From the NCBI GenBank assembly GCA_050733695.1, contig JBOHTO010000148.1, positions 1-64,000 of the forward strand: a stretch of DNA of 64,000 nt. The letters run 5' to 3'. Numbering within the stretch: the stretch's first letter is position 1; each line of letters opens with the position of its first letter. The notes under the pieces are model-generated. The model made no database searches, was not told the DNA's origin, and worked only from the letters and a program-made list of their open reading frames with translations. Origin of the DNA: JBOHTO01 sp050733695. GTDB lineage: Bacteria > Gemmatimonadota > Gemmatimonadetes > Gemmatimonadales > Gemmatimonadaceae. A program made the position numbers and the translations under genes. Shown here piece by piece: positions 34,251-42,316 of this stretch.

Positions 34251-35377
34251 CAGTGCTTACCTCCATCGGCAACATGATTCATGAGGTGCGCCTCGGTGCC
34301 GGCCGCGGCCCGCGACCAGGTGAAACCTTCGGCAAACCGGCGGCCAGCCGCTCCGAAGGACTCGACCAGGGCAGGAGAGGCGGCCAGGCGGGCGAGCGCA
34401 GCACTCATGGCCGCTACATCGCCGTGCGGCACCAGCAATCCGGTCTCGCCATGACGGATGGACTCCCGCAGTCCGGGCGAATCCGAAGCCACGACCGGAG
34501 TCCCGCACGCCGCCGCTTCGAGATTCGTCATCCCCCAGCCTTCCCTGGGCGATGCGAAGACGAGCGCCCATGAACGCCGCAGCAACGCGCGTTTCTCGTC
34601 ATCGTCGATGAACCCGAGGAACTGTACGCGCTGCCCGAGGTCGAGCGAAGCTGCGAGTCGTTCCAGCGCCGGTCTGCGGTCGCCTGTGCCGGCGATATCG
34701 AGCACCGCATCGGTATGCGCGAGACGGGCGAAGGCGCGCAGAACGATGTCCACGCCCTTGTACCGCTTGAGTCGGCCGAGATACGCGAAGCGCGGCGAGC
34801 GCGAGCGCGTACCGGCGATGGGCGTGAGATGCGCGGTATCGACTCCCGGGTAGATCACAGTGATGGACGAGCGCGGGATGCCCCGCAGCACGAGGTCGTC
34901 CGCCGTGCTATCGCTGATCGCCTGAAACGGAATTCTGCCGTACACGGATGCAAGGGGGCGCTCCGCGAGCCAGACCGCCGCGGCCAGGGGCAGGGGCGCT
35001 TCAGCAAACGCAGTCGCGCCAAAGAGGTGCGGCACCAGCGCAACGACCGGCGAGCGTCCACCGCCGGGGCGGCGCCACAATGGCGTATTGAGCGGCACCT
35101 TGTTGATGTCCTCGACGATCGCGTCGAACGGGGCGGCGGACGCGAGACCACGGTATGCCGCGCCAGCGAACGCGGGAAAAGTGTAGCGCGTACCGGCGCG
35201 GACCACCCGCATGCCATCGAGCTCCGCGCACGGCTCGCACCCGCGCCAGCCACCGCAGAGGAGGGTGACATCATGCCCTCGCCCGGCGAGGCGGCCGAAT
35301 ATCTCGTGCAGGTGCACCTCGGCGCCACCGGCAAGCGGATTCTCGCGATCCTGCCAGTTGACGACGAGAATGCGCAC
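34250..35377 (-). CDS. GT4-type glycosyltransferase
   Basis: 375 residues from GTG 35377, with AGGTGAG 5 nt upstream overlapping the nusB stop. A Gly-rich N-terminal nucleotide fold ('ENPLAGGAEVHLHEIFGRLA') and the GT4 donor-binding motifs 'YLGRLKRYKGVDIVLRAF' and 'PREGWGMTNLEAAACGTP' (ExxxxxxxE-type) are visible. It most likely moves a sugar from a nucleotide donor to a lipid or glycan on the cytoplasmic face. Donor and acceptor are unknown. Its place between nusB and hpf is unusual and suggests operon insertion rather than a functional link. Confidence 0.88.
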   Translation of the reverse strand: MRILVVNWQDRENPLAGGAEVHLHEIFGRLAGRGHDVTLLCGGWRGCEPCAELDGMRVVRAGTRYTFPAFAGAAYRGLASAAPFDAIVEDINKVPLNTPLWRRPGGGRSPVVALVPHLFGATAFAEAPLPLAAAVWLAERPLASVYGRIPFQAISDSTADDLVLRGIPRSSITVIYPGVDTAHLTPIAGTRSRSPRFAYLGRLKRYKGVDIVLRAFARLAHTDAVLDIAGTGDRRPALERLAASLDLGQRVQFLGFIDDDEKRALLRRSWALVFASPREGWGMTNLEAAACGTPVVASDSPGLRESIRHGETGLLVPHGDVAAMSAALARLAASPALVESFGAAGRRFAEGFTWSRAAAGTEAHLMNHVADGGKH

Positions 35378-35381
35378 CGTC

Positions 35382-35813
35382 TCACCTGACCTCGAGACGG
35401 CCCATGCGCCGCGCGAGGGCATCGAGCACGCCGTTCACGAAGCGCGCGCTCCGGGCGCTCCCGAAGCGCTCGGCGAGTCGGACACCCTCATGGATCACGA
35501 CTCGCGACGGAGTCTCGCCACGATGCAGCTCCGCCGCCGCGAGCCTCAGCACGGATCGCTCGACGGCGCCGAGTCGCTCGAGTCGCCAGTTCGCGGTTAT
35601 ATCCGCGATCTGGCGATCGAGCTCCTCGCGCGAAGCGATCAGCGTACGCACGATCTGTCCAGCGATGCGGCGCTCCTCGGATGGCACTGCCAGGTCGTCC
35701 CAGACTCGCTCTGCGACGTGGCCGAGCTCTTCGTCGCGGCGCAGGTCCCAGGCATAGACGGCCTGCAGCGCGCGCGCGCGGGCGCGCGACTCAAGTCGCG
35801 TCCGTGCCACCAC
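35382..35813 (-). CDS. nusB: Transcription antitermination protein NusB
   Basis: About 143 residues using GTG 35813. In-frame GTG 35810 and TTG 35834 are alternatives, and all lie in or beside the end of ribH. The helical core 'ARALQAVYAWDL', 'RLERLGAVERSVLRLAAAEL' and 'VVIHEGVRLAERFGSARSARFVNGVLDAL' region (about 95-130) is typical NusB. It works with NusE/S10 at boxA in rRNA antitermination. The ribH-nusB pairing is conserved in many bacteria. Confidence 0.92.
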   Translation of the reverse strand: MVARTRLESRARARALQAVYAWDLRRDEELGHVAERVWDDLAVPSEERRIAGQIVRTLIASREELDRQIADITANWRLERLGAVERSVLRLAAAELHRGETPSRVVIHEGVRLAERFGSARSARFVNGVLDALARRMGRLEVR

Positions 35814-36396
35814 GCTCCCGTGATGCCGTGCCAATCACCGGGGGTTTAATCACCGGGGGTTTAATCGCCGCGTGCTCAATCGCCGGGCGTTCAATCGCCG
35901 GGTGATCAGTCGGCTCGACGATGTCCGCGCCGGCATCGAGCCGATCGAAGAGGTCGGCCATCTCGAGCGCGGCCATGGCTGCGTCCCAGCCCTTGTTGCC
36001 ATGGGGTCCGCCGGCGCGCGCGTCGGCCTGCGCGAGATCGTCGCATGTGAGCAGGCCGAACGCGATTGGGACGTCGTGTTCGGCCGCCGCCGCCGCGAGG
36101 CCGCGCGCGGCTTCACCGGCGACGTAATCGAAGTGAGGGGTCTCGCCGCGGATTACAGCCCCGAGCGCAACGATCGCGTCGTACCGCTCCGACCCCAGGA
36201 GCCGCCGAACCGCGAGGGGCAGCTCCCACGCCCCCGGCACCCAGACGACGTCGATGTCGCCGCTCGCGGTGCCGTGGCGCGTGAGAGCATCCGTCGCGCC
36301 ATCTACAAGCCGCTGCGTTATGCTCTCGTTGAACCTGCTGACGACGACGGCGATGCGCCGGTGCCGGCCAGACGCGCTCCCTGCAAACTCGGCCAT
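35791..36396 (-). CDS. ribH: 6,7-dimethyl-8-ribityllumazine synthase with repeat-encoded tail
   Basis: 201 residues, longer than the usual ~155. The catalytic core is intact: 'VSRFNESITQRL', 'VPGAWELPLAV', 'GAVIRGETPHFDYVAGEA' and 'AFGLLTCD'. It condenses the ribityl-uracil intermediate with dihydroxybutanone phosphate in the penultimate riboflavin step. After about residue 165 the protein continues into 'DHPAIERPAIEHAAIKPPV', encoded by five 15-bp repeats, which has no counterpart in the family as I know it. ATG 36396 directly abuts the ribBA stop. Confidence 0.93.
   Translation of the reverse strand: MAEFAGSASGRHRRIAVVVSRFNESITQRLVDGATDALTRHGTASGDIDVVWVPGAWELPLAVRRLLGSERYDAIVALGAVIRGETPHFDYVAGEAARGLAAAAAEHDVPIAFGLLTCDDLAQADARAGGPHGNKGWDAAMAALEMADLFDRLDAGADIVEPTDHPAIERPAIEHAAIKPPVIKPPVIGTASRERGGTDAT
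35833..35907. repeat. Five 15-bp tandem repeats in the ribH 3' end
   Basis: Units AATCACCGGGGGTTT (twice, identical), AATCGCCGCGTGCTC, AATCGCCGGGCGTTC and AATCGCCGGGTGATC run head to tail. Being in multiples of three, they keep the ribH frame and encode a P-[AV]-I-[EK]-x pentapeptide repeat. The low-coordinate edge reaches the possible nusB start codons. Confidence 0.93.
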
Positions 36397-37602
36397 CTAG
36401 GACGCGAGCAGGTGACCGAGCTTCGCCCGCTTGGTTTCGAGATATCCGGCGTTCTCGTCGGTGGATGGCGGAACGAGCGGAACGCGATCCTCGACGCTCA
36501 GGCCGTAGCCCTCGAGACCAACCAGCTTGCGTGGATTGTTCGTCATCGGCCGGATCGAGCGAATGCCCAGGTCGAGCAGGATCTGAGCGCCGATACCGTA
36601 GTTTCTGAGATCGGGCTTGAAGCCGAGTTGCTCGTTCGCCTCGACGGTATCATGCCCCCCGTCCTGCAGCTCGTACGCCTTGAGCTTGTTGAGCAGCCCG
36701 ATACCGCGCCCCTCCTGATCGAGATAGACGACGACACCGCGGCCCTCGGCCACGATCGTGCGCATCGCCATGTCGAGTTGCCAGCCGCAGTCGCAGCGCA
36801 CGGAGTGGAACACGTCGCCCGTGAGGCACCTGGAATGCATCCGGGTCAGCACGCTCTCGCCGTCATGCACATCACCGCACACGAGGGCCACGTGCTCGTG
36901 CGCATCGACGTCGTTACGGTATCCGATGATGCGCCACGACCCGTGCTCCGTGGGGAGGCGGGCCTCCGCCACGCGGTGAACGAGGCGTTCGGTCTGCAGC
37001 CGGCGGGCGACGAGCTGGGCGACGGTGATGAAGGTGAGCCCGTGCGCAGCGGCGAACTTCTCTAGTTGCGGGCGCTTCGCGGTGGTCCCGTCATCGTCGA
37101 GGATCTCGCAGATGACGCCCGCGGGGTAGAGGCCGGCCAGCCGCGCGAGATCGACGGCTGCTTCCGTGTGGCCGACACGCTGCAGCACACCACCCTCGCG
37201 CGCACGCAGCGGGTGAATGTGCCCGGGCTTGCGCAGGTCGCCCGGAACCGACGCCGGATCGACTGCGACCTGGATGGTCTTCGCACGGTCCTGCGCACTG
37301 ATCCCGGTTGTCACGCCGAAGCGCGGCGCGGCGTCGATGCTCTCGGTGAAGGCCGTGCGCTGCTCGTCGGTATTGGCAGCGCTCTGCGGGGCGAGGCGGA
37401 GCTGCTCGACACGCTCCGGCGGAAGCGCGAGGCAGATCATGCCGCCGGCACGCTTGATCATGAAGTTGATCAGCTCGGGCGTAACGCGCTGCGCCGCACA
37501 GATGAGGTCTCCCTCGTTCTCGCGATCCTCATCGTCGGCGACAATCACCAGTCGCCCGGCCGCGATGTCCGCTATTGCCCTGTCCAGATTCCCCGTAGGC
37601 AT
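36397..37602 (-). CDS. ribBA: Bifunctional DHBP synthase / GTP cyclohydrolase II
   Basis: 401 residues. The N-terminal half is 3,4-dihydroxy-2-butanone-4-phosphate synthase ('VADDEDRENEGDLI', 'GHIHPLRAREGGVLQRVGHT'). The C-terminal half (from about 205) is GTP cyclohydrolase II, with zinc ligands in 'CLTGDVFHSVRCDCG' and the substrate motif 'YLDQEGRGIGL'. It supplies both entry substrates of riboflavin synthesis. It lies 17 nt after ribE and abuts ribH. Both halves appear complete. Confidence 0.96.
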   Translation of the reverse strand: MPTGNLDRAIADIAAGRLVIVADDEDRENEGDLICAAQRVTPELINFMIKRAGGMICLALPPERVEQLRLAPQSAANTDEQRTAFTESIDAAPRFGVTTGISAQDRAKTIQVAVDPASVPGDLRKPGHIHPLRAREGGVLQRVGHTEAAVDLARLAGLYPAGVICEILDDDGTTAKRPQLEKFAAAHGLTFITVAQLVARRLQTERLVHRVAEARLPTEHGSWRIIGYRNDVDAHEHVALVCGDVHDGESVLTRMHSRCLTGDVFHSVRCDCGWQLDMAMRTIVAEGRGVVVYLDQEGRGIGLLNKLKAYELQDGGHDTVEANEQLGFKPDLRNYGIGAQILLDLGIRSIRPMTNNPRKLVGLEGYGLSVEDRVPLVPPSTDENAGYLETKRAKLGHLLAS

Positions 37603-37619
37603 CTCGTTACCCGCTGATG

Positions 37620-38228
37620 TCAGTGGCGCGCGGCGTACGGCGCGAGCAGCCGCTGAACGTGTTTCGCGATCATGTCCGCCTCGACGTGCACGCTGTCGCC
37701 CGTGGCCAGCGCACCGAGCGCCGTGTGTGTGCGCGTGAACTCGATGATCGAGACCTGCACGACGTCGGGCGCGGGCAGGTCGTTCACGGTGAGACTCACG
37801 CCATCCACGGCGAGCGAGCAGCGTGACACCATAAGTTCGAACAGCGAGGGCGGAAGGGCAAGATCCGCGAGCAGCGCATCCTCGCGCGAAACCACTCGCT
37901 CCACCACCGCCACGCCGTCGACATGGCCCTGCATGAGATGTCCGCCCAGCCGATCGCCGAGGCGCAGCGCGCGCTCGAGATTCACCTTCTTCCCCTCATG
38001 CCAGTCGCCGAGCGTCGTGCGTTCGAGCGTAGTCGTCACACCGGCCACATCGAACCAGCCGCTTCCCCACCGCAGTACGGTGAGGCAGACGCCGTTCACC
38101 GCGATGCTCTCACCGTCCGACAGCGCGTCGTACGAGCAGCGCAACCTGAACTCCCGTCCCGCGTTAGTCGTCGAGACCCGCTCGACCGTTCCCACATCGT
38201 CCACGAGGCCGGTGAACACTGCACTCAT
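37620..38228 (-). CDS. ribE: Riboflavin synthase alpha chain
   Basis: 202 residues from ATG 38228, overlapping ribD by 4 nt. The start 'MSAVFTGLVDDVGTV' and the duplicated barrel motifs 'SIAVNGVCLTV' and 'SLAVDGVSLTVND' identify the lumazine-binding family, and 'GGHLMQGHVDG' lies between them. It dismutates two lumazines to riboflavin. The pathway genes ribD-ribE-ribBA-ribH are contiguous; no FMN riboswitch is visible upstream. Confidence 0.95.
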   Translation of the reverse strand: MSAVFTGLVDDVGTVERVSTTNAGREFRLRCSYDALSDGESIAVNGVCLTVLRWGSGWFDVAGVTTTLERTTLGDWHEGKKVNLERALRLGDRLGGHLMQGHVDGVAVVERVVSREDALLADLALPPSLFELMVSRCSLAVDGVSLTVNDLPAPDVVQVSIIEFTRTHTALGALATGDSVHVEADMIAKHVQRLLAPYAARH

Positions 38229-39319
38229 CCAGGGGCATAGGTAGTCATCAGATCGTCGCCGAACGCTCGACGCGCGATAACGCGGAGCCGCCGAGCTCCC
38301 GCCGCGGCGGCAGTTGGCGCCGACCCGAAGGCCGGGAGTGACCCTTCGCCCAGCACGACGGGCGACTGAAAGATAATCAGTCGATGCACGTGCGAGCGCG
38401 CGATCAGCGCGCCCGCGAGCGCGGCTCCGCCCTCCACGAGCAACGACTGCACGCCGAGGCGTCTCAGTGCGCGCAAACCATCGTCCAGCGACGCAACCAC
38501 CAGGAGATTCACGCCTGCCGCTCTCAGCGCCGCGCCGCGCGCGGAATCCGGGTGCTCCGCTACGACGATCACCGGGACTTCGCGAGCCGACTTGACGAGG
38601 TTGCTCTCGAGCGGCAACCGGGCGGTTCGGTCGAAGACGACGCGGCGGGGCGGCACACGCGGCGCCCGTACGCCGCGCACCGTGAGGAGCGGGTTGTCGG
38701 CGAGAGCGGTGCCGATGCCGACGGCCACCGCATCACTGCCCCCACGCAGACGGTGCACCTCACGCCGCGCGCGCTCACCGGTGAGCCATCCCGGTGTGCG
38801 CGTTGCATCTGCAATGGCGCCGTCGAGCGACATGGCCAGCTTGAGCGTGAGAAAGGGCGTGTCATGCGCGGCCGCATGAAAGAACGCTGCGTTCAGCTCG
38901 CGCGCTGCTTCTCCCTCGACGCCGGCTTCGAAATCGATACCGGCGTCGGCCAGCCGTGCGCCGCCGCCAGCCGCGGCCGGCGTGGGATCGGCCGTGGCCG
39001 CAACCACCCTGCGGACACCGGCCGCGATGAGAGCGTCAGCGCATGGCGGCGTGTGGCCAATGTGTGCGCAAGGCTCGAGCGTGACGTAGACCGTACTGCC
39101 CCGCGCCCGCGCTCCGGCCGTCCTGAGCGCCACCGTCTCGGCGTGCTCACCGCCGTAGAGCGCGTGAAAGCCCTCGCCCGCGATCTCGTCTGCGCGAACG
39201 ACGACGGCGCCGACCATGGGGTTCGGCGCCGTCTGTCCCCATCCCTTTCGGGCGAGGGTGAGCGCCCGGCGCATGAACGCGCTATCGCGCGCCGTGGCCG
39301 GGTCGCTTGGATCCTTCAT
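38225..39319 (-). CDS. ribD: Bifunctional pyrimidine deaminase/reductase RibD
   Basis: 364 residues from ATG 39319. The N-terminal deaminase has the zinc motif 'HAETVAL' plus 'LEPCAHIGHTPPCADAL'. The C-terminal reductase (from about 150) shows 'TPFLTLKLAMSLDGAIAD' and 'DNPLLTVRG'. It performs the second and third riboflavin steps. It begins 3 nt after the outer-membrane protein gene, so the pathway genes appear to be driven from further upstream. Confidence 0.95.
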   Translation of the reverse strand: MKDPSDPATARDSAFMRRALTLARKGWGQTAPNPMVGAVVVRADEIAGEGFHALYGGEHAETVALRTAGARARGSTVYVTLEPCAHIGHTPPCADALIAAGVRRVVAATADPTPAAAGGGARLADAGIDFEAGVEGEAARELNAAFFHAAAHDTPFLTLKLAMSLDGAIADATRTPGWLTGERARREVHRLRGGSDAVAVGIGTALADNPLLTVRGVRAPRVPPRRVVFDRTARLPLESNLVKSAREVPVIVVAEHPDSARGAALRAAGVNLLVVASLDDGLRALRRLGVQSLLVEGGAALAGALIARSHVHRLIIFQSPVVLGEGSLPAFGSAPTAAAAGARRLRVIARRAFGDDLMTTYAPG

Positions 39320-39322
39320 GCT

Positions 39323-40294
39323 TCAGAGGCCGATGCGGAACCCGATCGAGCCATAGATACGCGAATCATCGGCGGCCTTGCCGTTGAACTGGTTGAACGT
39401 CGCAACATCACCACCCGAGACGAGTCCGATTTCCCCGACGAACTTCGCCATCAGGAGGTTGAAAGACACGTCGGCGAAATAATTGGTCCTCGTCAGATCC
39501 TGATCGAGCGCGATCTCGTCGCTCTGCGCTCCGGCCAGGTCACCCTGAACGATCGCGGACGACTTGTAGCTGTCCTGACCCGCGCCGAGTGCGATGCCGA
39601 ACATCATGAGCGACTTGCTCGCGACAACGCGCCAGCTCGAGGTCTCGAGAGAGAGACCGCGCACCGCGAGTTCCGCGCCGGTCGTGGCCGCCGAAACGTT
39701 GGTCACGGGCAGGTCCCGCTTCATGTACGTGACAGACAGGCCGGGTACGACGAGCGATTCCTGCAGCAGTCCGACGCGCGCCCCGTAACCGACCTTGAGA
39801 CCGCCCTCGGGTGTCGCCACCGAGACTTCATTGCCCTCGAACTCCGGAAGATAGGCGGCACTCAGGAGAAGATCGACACCACCCACCTTCGTAAGACCGA
39901 GGGGAAGGCCGCCGAAGACACCGATCGCCGCGTCGACCGCGGGAAGGGCGATCACCTGCGTGCTCGTCTCATACGTGCTGGCCGTCGCGCCGGCCGGACT
40001 CGGGGTGACGTCTTCCACCTTGGGCAGCGAGCCCTGGACAGCGTTGGCACGAATCGAGACGGTGAAGTGCCCGATGCCGCCCAGCGTTCCGCCCTGGCCC
40101 AGCGTCGCATTCCCGCCGGCGATCGCCGTGCCGAGCTGGGGCGCCATGTAGTTGAACAGGTCTACCGCCTTCTGACATGCGTCCTGCGTGATCTGCTCGC
40201 GGGACGTGGGGGCACCTCCAGGGCACGCCGACTGCGCCTCGAGCTGCGTCGCGCCGAATAACACAAGCGCCGTGGCAACCAGACTCCGCTTCAT
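39323..40294 (-). CDS. Signal-peptide outer-membrane beta-barrel-like protein, unknown function
   Basis: 323 residues from ATG 40294, which overlaps the purM stop as ATGA. A cleavable signal peptide (about 1-21, 'LFGATQLEAQS') precedes a Gly/Ala-rich beta-strand protein ending in 'DSRIYGSIGFRIGL', the alternating pattern and terminal aromatic-x-hydrophobic style of barrels. Two Cys lie in the first 20 mature residues. No family is recognised with confidence. Its place between purM and ribD, with 3-4 nt junctions, is odd for an envelope protein. Confidence 0.75.
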   Translation of the reverse strand: MKRSLVATALVLFGATQLEAQSACPGGAPTSREQITQDACQKAVDLFNYMAPQLGTAIAGGNATLGQGGTLGGIGHFTVSIRANAVQGSLPKVEDVTPSPAGATASTYETSTQVIALPAVDAAIGVFGGLPLGLTKVGGVDLLLSAAYLPEFEGNEVSVATPEGGLKVGYGARVGLLQESLVVPGLSVTYMKRDLPVTNVSAATTGAELAVRGLSLETSSWRVVASKSLMMFGIALGAGQDSYKSSAIVQGDLAGAQSDEIALDQDLTRTNYFADVSFNLLMAKFVGEIGLVSGGDVATFNQFNGKAADDSRIYGSIGFRIGL

Positions 40295-41328
40295 TGTCTC
40301 TCCTCGTTGAGAATTACCCGGCCGGATCCCGCAACTACGCGGCCCAGTGGCCAGCCGTGAACGCCGGCTGCCGCCGCGCTCGCAATGACCCTGCTGGCCG
40401 CGTCGGCACCGGTGATGACTACCATACCGACGCCCATGTTGAACGCGGGAAACATCTCCCGGCGCGGAACCTGGCCGGCCCGCTCCAGGACGAGGAACAA
40501 TTCGGGGACTTCCCAGCTCGAAGGTTCCACCACCGCGTCGAGATTCCGGGGCAGAGCGCGGTTGAGATTGCCCGGAATCCCACCGCCCGTGATGTGGGCC
40601 ATGGCGTGAATGTGACCCAGGACCGGCTTCAGGGCCGCGAGGTATGACCGGTGGACCGTGAGGAGGACATCGGCCGTTGAACCACCGCCACCCGGAAACG
40701 GGTCGTTCGGCGCGAGCCGGAGTCGTTCGGTCACGATGCGGCGCGCGAGCGAGTAGCCGTTCGTGTGCAGCCCGCTGCTGGCGAGCGCGACCAGCACGTC
40801 CCCGTCGGAAACGCGTTCCGCACCCAGCACCGCGTCCTCCTCCACATGGCCGACGATGAACCCGGCGAGATCGTAGTCCGGCGGGGCATAGACGCCGGGC
40901 ATCTCCGCGGTTTCGCCGCCGATGAGGGCGCATCCGTTCTCCCTGCACCCGGCCGCCACTCCCGAGACGATCTGCTCCGCCACCTCGGGAATCAGCTTGC
41001 CGAAGGCGAGGTAGTCGAGGAAGAAGAGCGGCAGCGCGCCCTGCACGAGAATGTCATTGACGCAGTGGTTCACCAGGTCGTGTCCCACGCTGTCGTGCCG
41101 CCCAGCTTCGATGGCGACCTTGACCTTGGTACCCACTCCGTCCGCGCTCGCCACCAGCAGCGGCGGCCTGCCATCACCAGGCATCCGGAACATGCCGCCG
41201 AAGCCGCCGAAGGCGCCGACGGCGCCCGGCGTTCGCGTCGATTCCACGAGCGCGCGCATGCGTTGTTTCGCGCGCTCGCCAGCCGCGATGTCGACGCCGG
41301 CCGCGCTGTAGTCGAGCGGGTCGCTCAC
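40291..41328 (-). CDS. purM: Phosphoribosylformylglycinamidine cyclo-ligase
   Basis: 345 residues from ATG 41328. AIR synthetase is the fifth step of purine synthesis. The ATP-binding and dimer motifs 'DYSAAGVDIAAGERA', 'VASADGVGTKVKVAIEAGRH', 'ALIGGETAEMPGVY' and 'HITGGGIPGNLNRALP' are all there. It overlaps the upstream kinase gene by 4 nt. No other pur genes occur in the window. Confidence 0.96.
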   Translation of the reverse strand: MSDPLDYSAAGVDIAAGERAKQRMRALVESTRTPGAVGAFGGFGGMFRMPGDGRPPLLVASADGVGTKVKVAIEAGRHDSVGHDLVNHCVNDILVQGALPLFFLDYLAFGKLIPEVAEQIVSGVAAGCRENGCALIGGETAEMPGVYAPPDYDLAGFIVGHVEEDAVLGAERVSDGDVLVALASSGLHTNGYSLARRIVTERLRLAPNDPFPGGGGSTADVLLTVHRSYLAALKPVLGHIHAMAHITGGGIPGNLNRALPRNLDAVVEPSSWEVPELFLVLERAGQVPRREMFPAFNMGVGMVVITGADAASRVIASAAAAGVHGWPLGRVVAGSGRVILNEERQ

Positions 41329-42242
41329 CCTGGCACATCCTCCTCGAACGCGACCAGGCGGCGGAACTCGCCCACGCGCGCCTGTATCTCCTGCGGTCCG
41401 ATCTCGAGCAGTCGATCGATGGAGAACCGCTCGACGGCGAAGGAGCCCAGCGCCGAGCCGGTCACGACTGCGCGGCGGAGGTTTGGCTCACTGAGGTCAC
41501 CGGTGCGCGCCAGGTAGCCCATGAACCCGCCGGCGAAGGAGTCTCCGGCACCGGTAGGGTCGAACACCTCCTCCAGCGGATAGGCCGGCGCAAAGAAGAC
41601 GGTTTTCGGCGTGAACATGAACGCACCGTGCTCGCCCTTCTTGATGATCACGTGCTTCGGTCCGCGCTCCATGATCCAGCGGGCGGCCTTCACGAGGTTG
41701 CTCTGCTCCGTGAGCTGCCGCGCCTCGCCGTCGTTGAGGGTAACGAGGTCCACGCGCGACAGGAGCTCTATGAGCTCTGGTCGTCTGCTCTCGATCCAGA
41801 AGTTCATCGTATCACACGCGACGAGCTTCGGCTGCTTCACCTGACTCAGAACTTCGAGCTGAAGGCGCGGGTCGATGTTGGCCAGAAAAACGAACGGTGC
41901 GTTCCGGAACTGATCGGGTATCTTCGGCCGGAAGTTGGAGAACACGCCGAGGTGTGTCTCGAGCGTCTCGGCGGCGTTGAGGTCGTGGCGGTAGCGACCG
42001 CGCCACCGGAAGGAAGGTCCATCCGCGGTCTCGAGCCCCGCCAGGTCCACGCCGCGATCGGCGAGAGGTCGAAAGCGATCCCGCGGGTAGTCCGTGCCGA
42101 CGACACCGACGAGCTGCACGGTTGCGAGATGGCTCGCCGCGGCGGAGAAGAACGTGCCGGAGCCACCGAGCACGTCGTTGGCCCTGCCGAAGGGCGTCTC
42201 GACTGAATCGAGAGCTACGGAGCCGACTACGAGTACTGTCAT
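41325..42242 (-). CDS. PfkB-family sugar/nucleoside kinase
   Basis: 305 residues from ATG 42242. The ribokinase-like fold shows 'VVGSVALDSVETPFG', a 'GGSGTFFSAAASHLA' substrate loop, and the C-terminal signature 'DPTGAGDSFAGGFMGYLA' with the catalytic Asp. The substrate is not determinable; the N-terminus fits ribokinase or adenosine-kinase-like members. Its overlap with purM makes a nucleoside or ribose substrate attractive, but that is inference. Confidence 0.88.
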   Translation of the reverse strand: MTVLVVGSVALDSVETPFGRANDVLGGSGTFFSAAASHLATVQLVGVVGTDYPRDRFRPLADRGVDLAGLETADGPSFRWRGRYRHDLNAAETLETHLGVFSNFRPKIPDQFRNAPFVFLANIDPRLQLEVLSQVKQPKLVACDTMNFWIESRRPELIELLSRVDLVTLNDGEARQLTEQSNLVKAARWIMERGPKHVIIKKGEHGAFMFTPKTVFFAPAYPLEEVFDPTGAGDSFAGGFMGYLARTGDLSEPNLRRAVVTGSALGSFAVERFSIDRLLEIGPQEIQARVGEFRRLVAFEEDVPG

Positions 42243-42316
42243 TGGACCAGGAAGAAGGTGGGCGATCGCTCCGAGCCGCGACAGGCGCGGCGCGATCGCT
42301 TTCGCTGCGCTGGACT

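Noticed and set aside
39320..40300. FMN riboswitch ahead of ribD
   Set aside because: ribD is preceded by an outer-membrane protein gene with a 3-nt gap; no FMN-element core is present.
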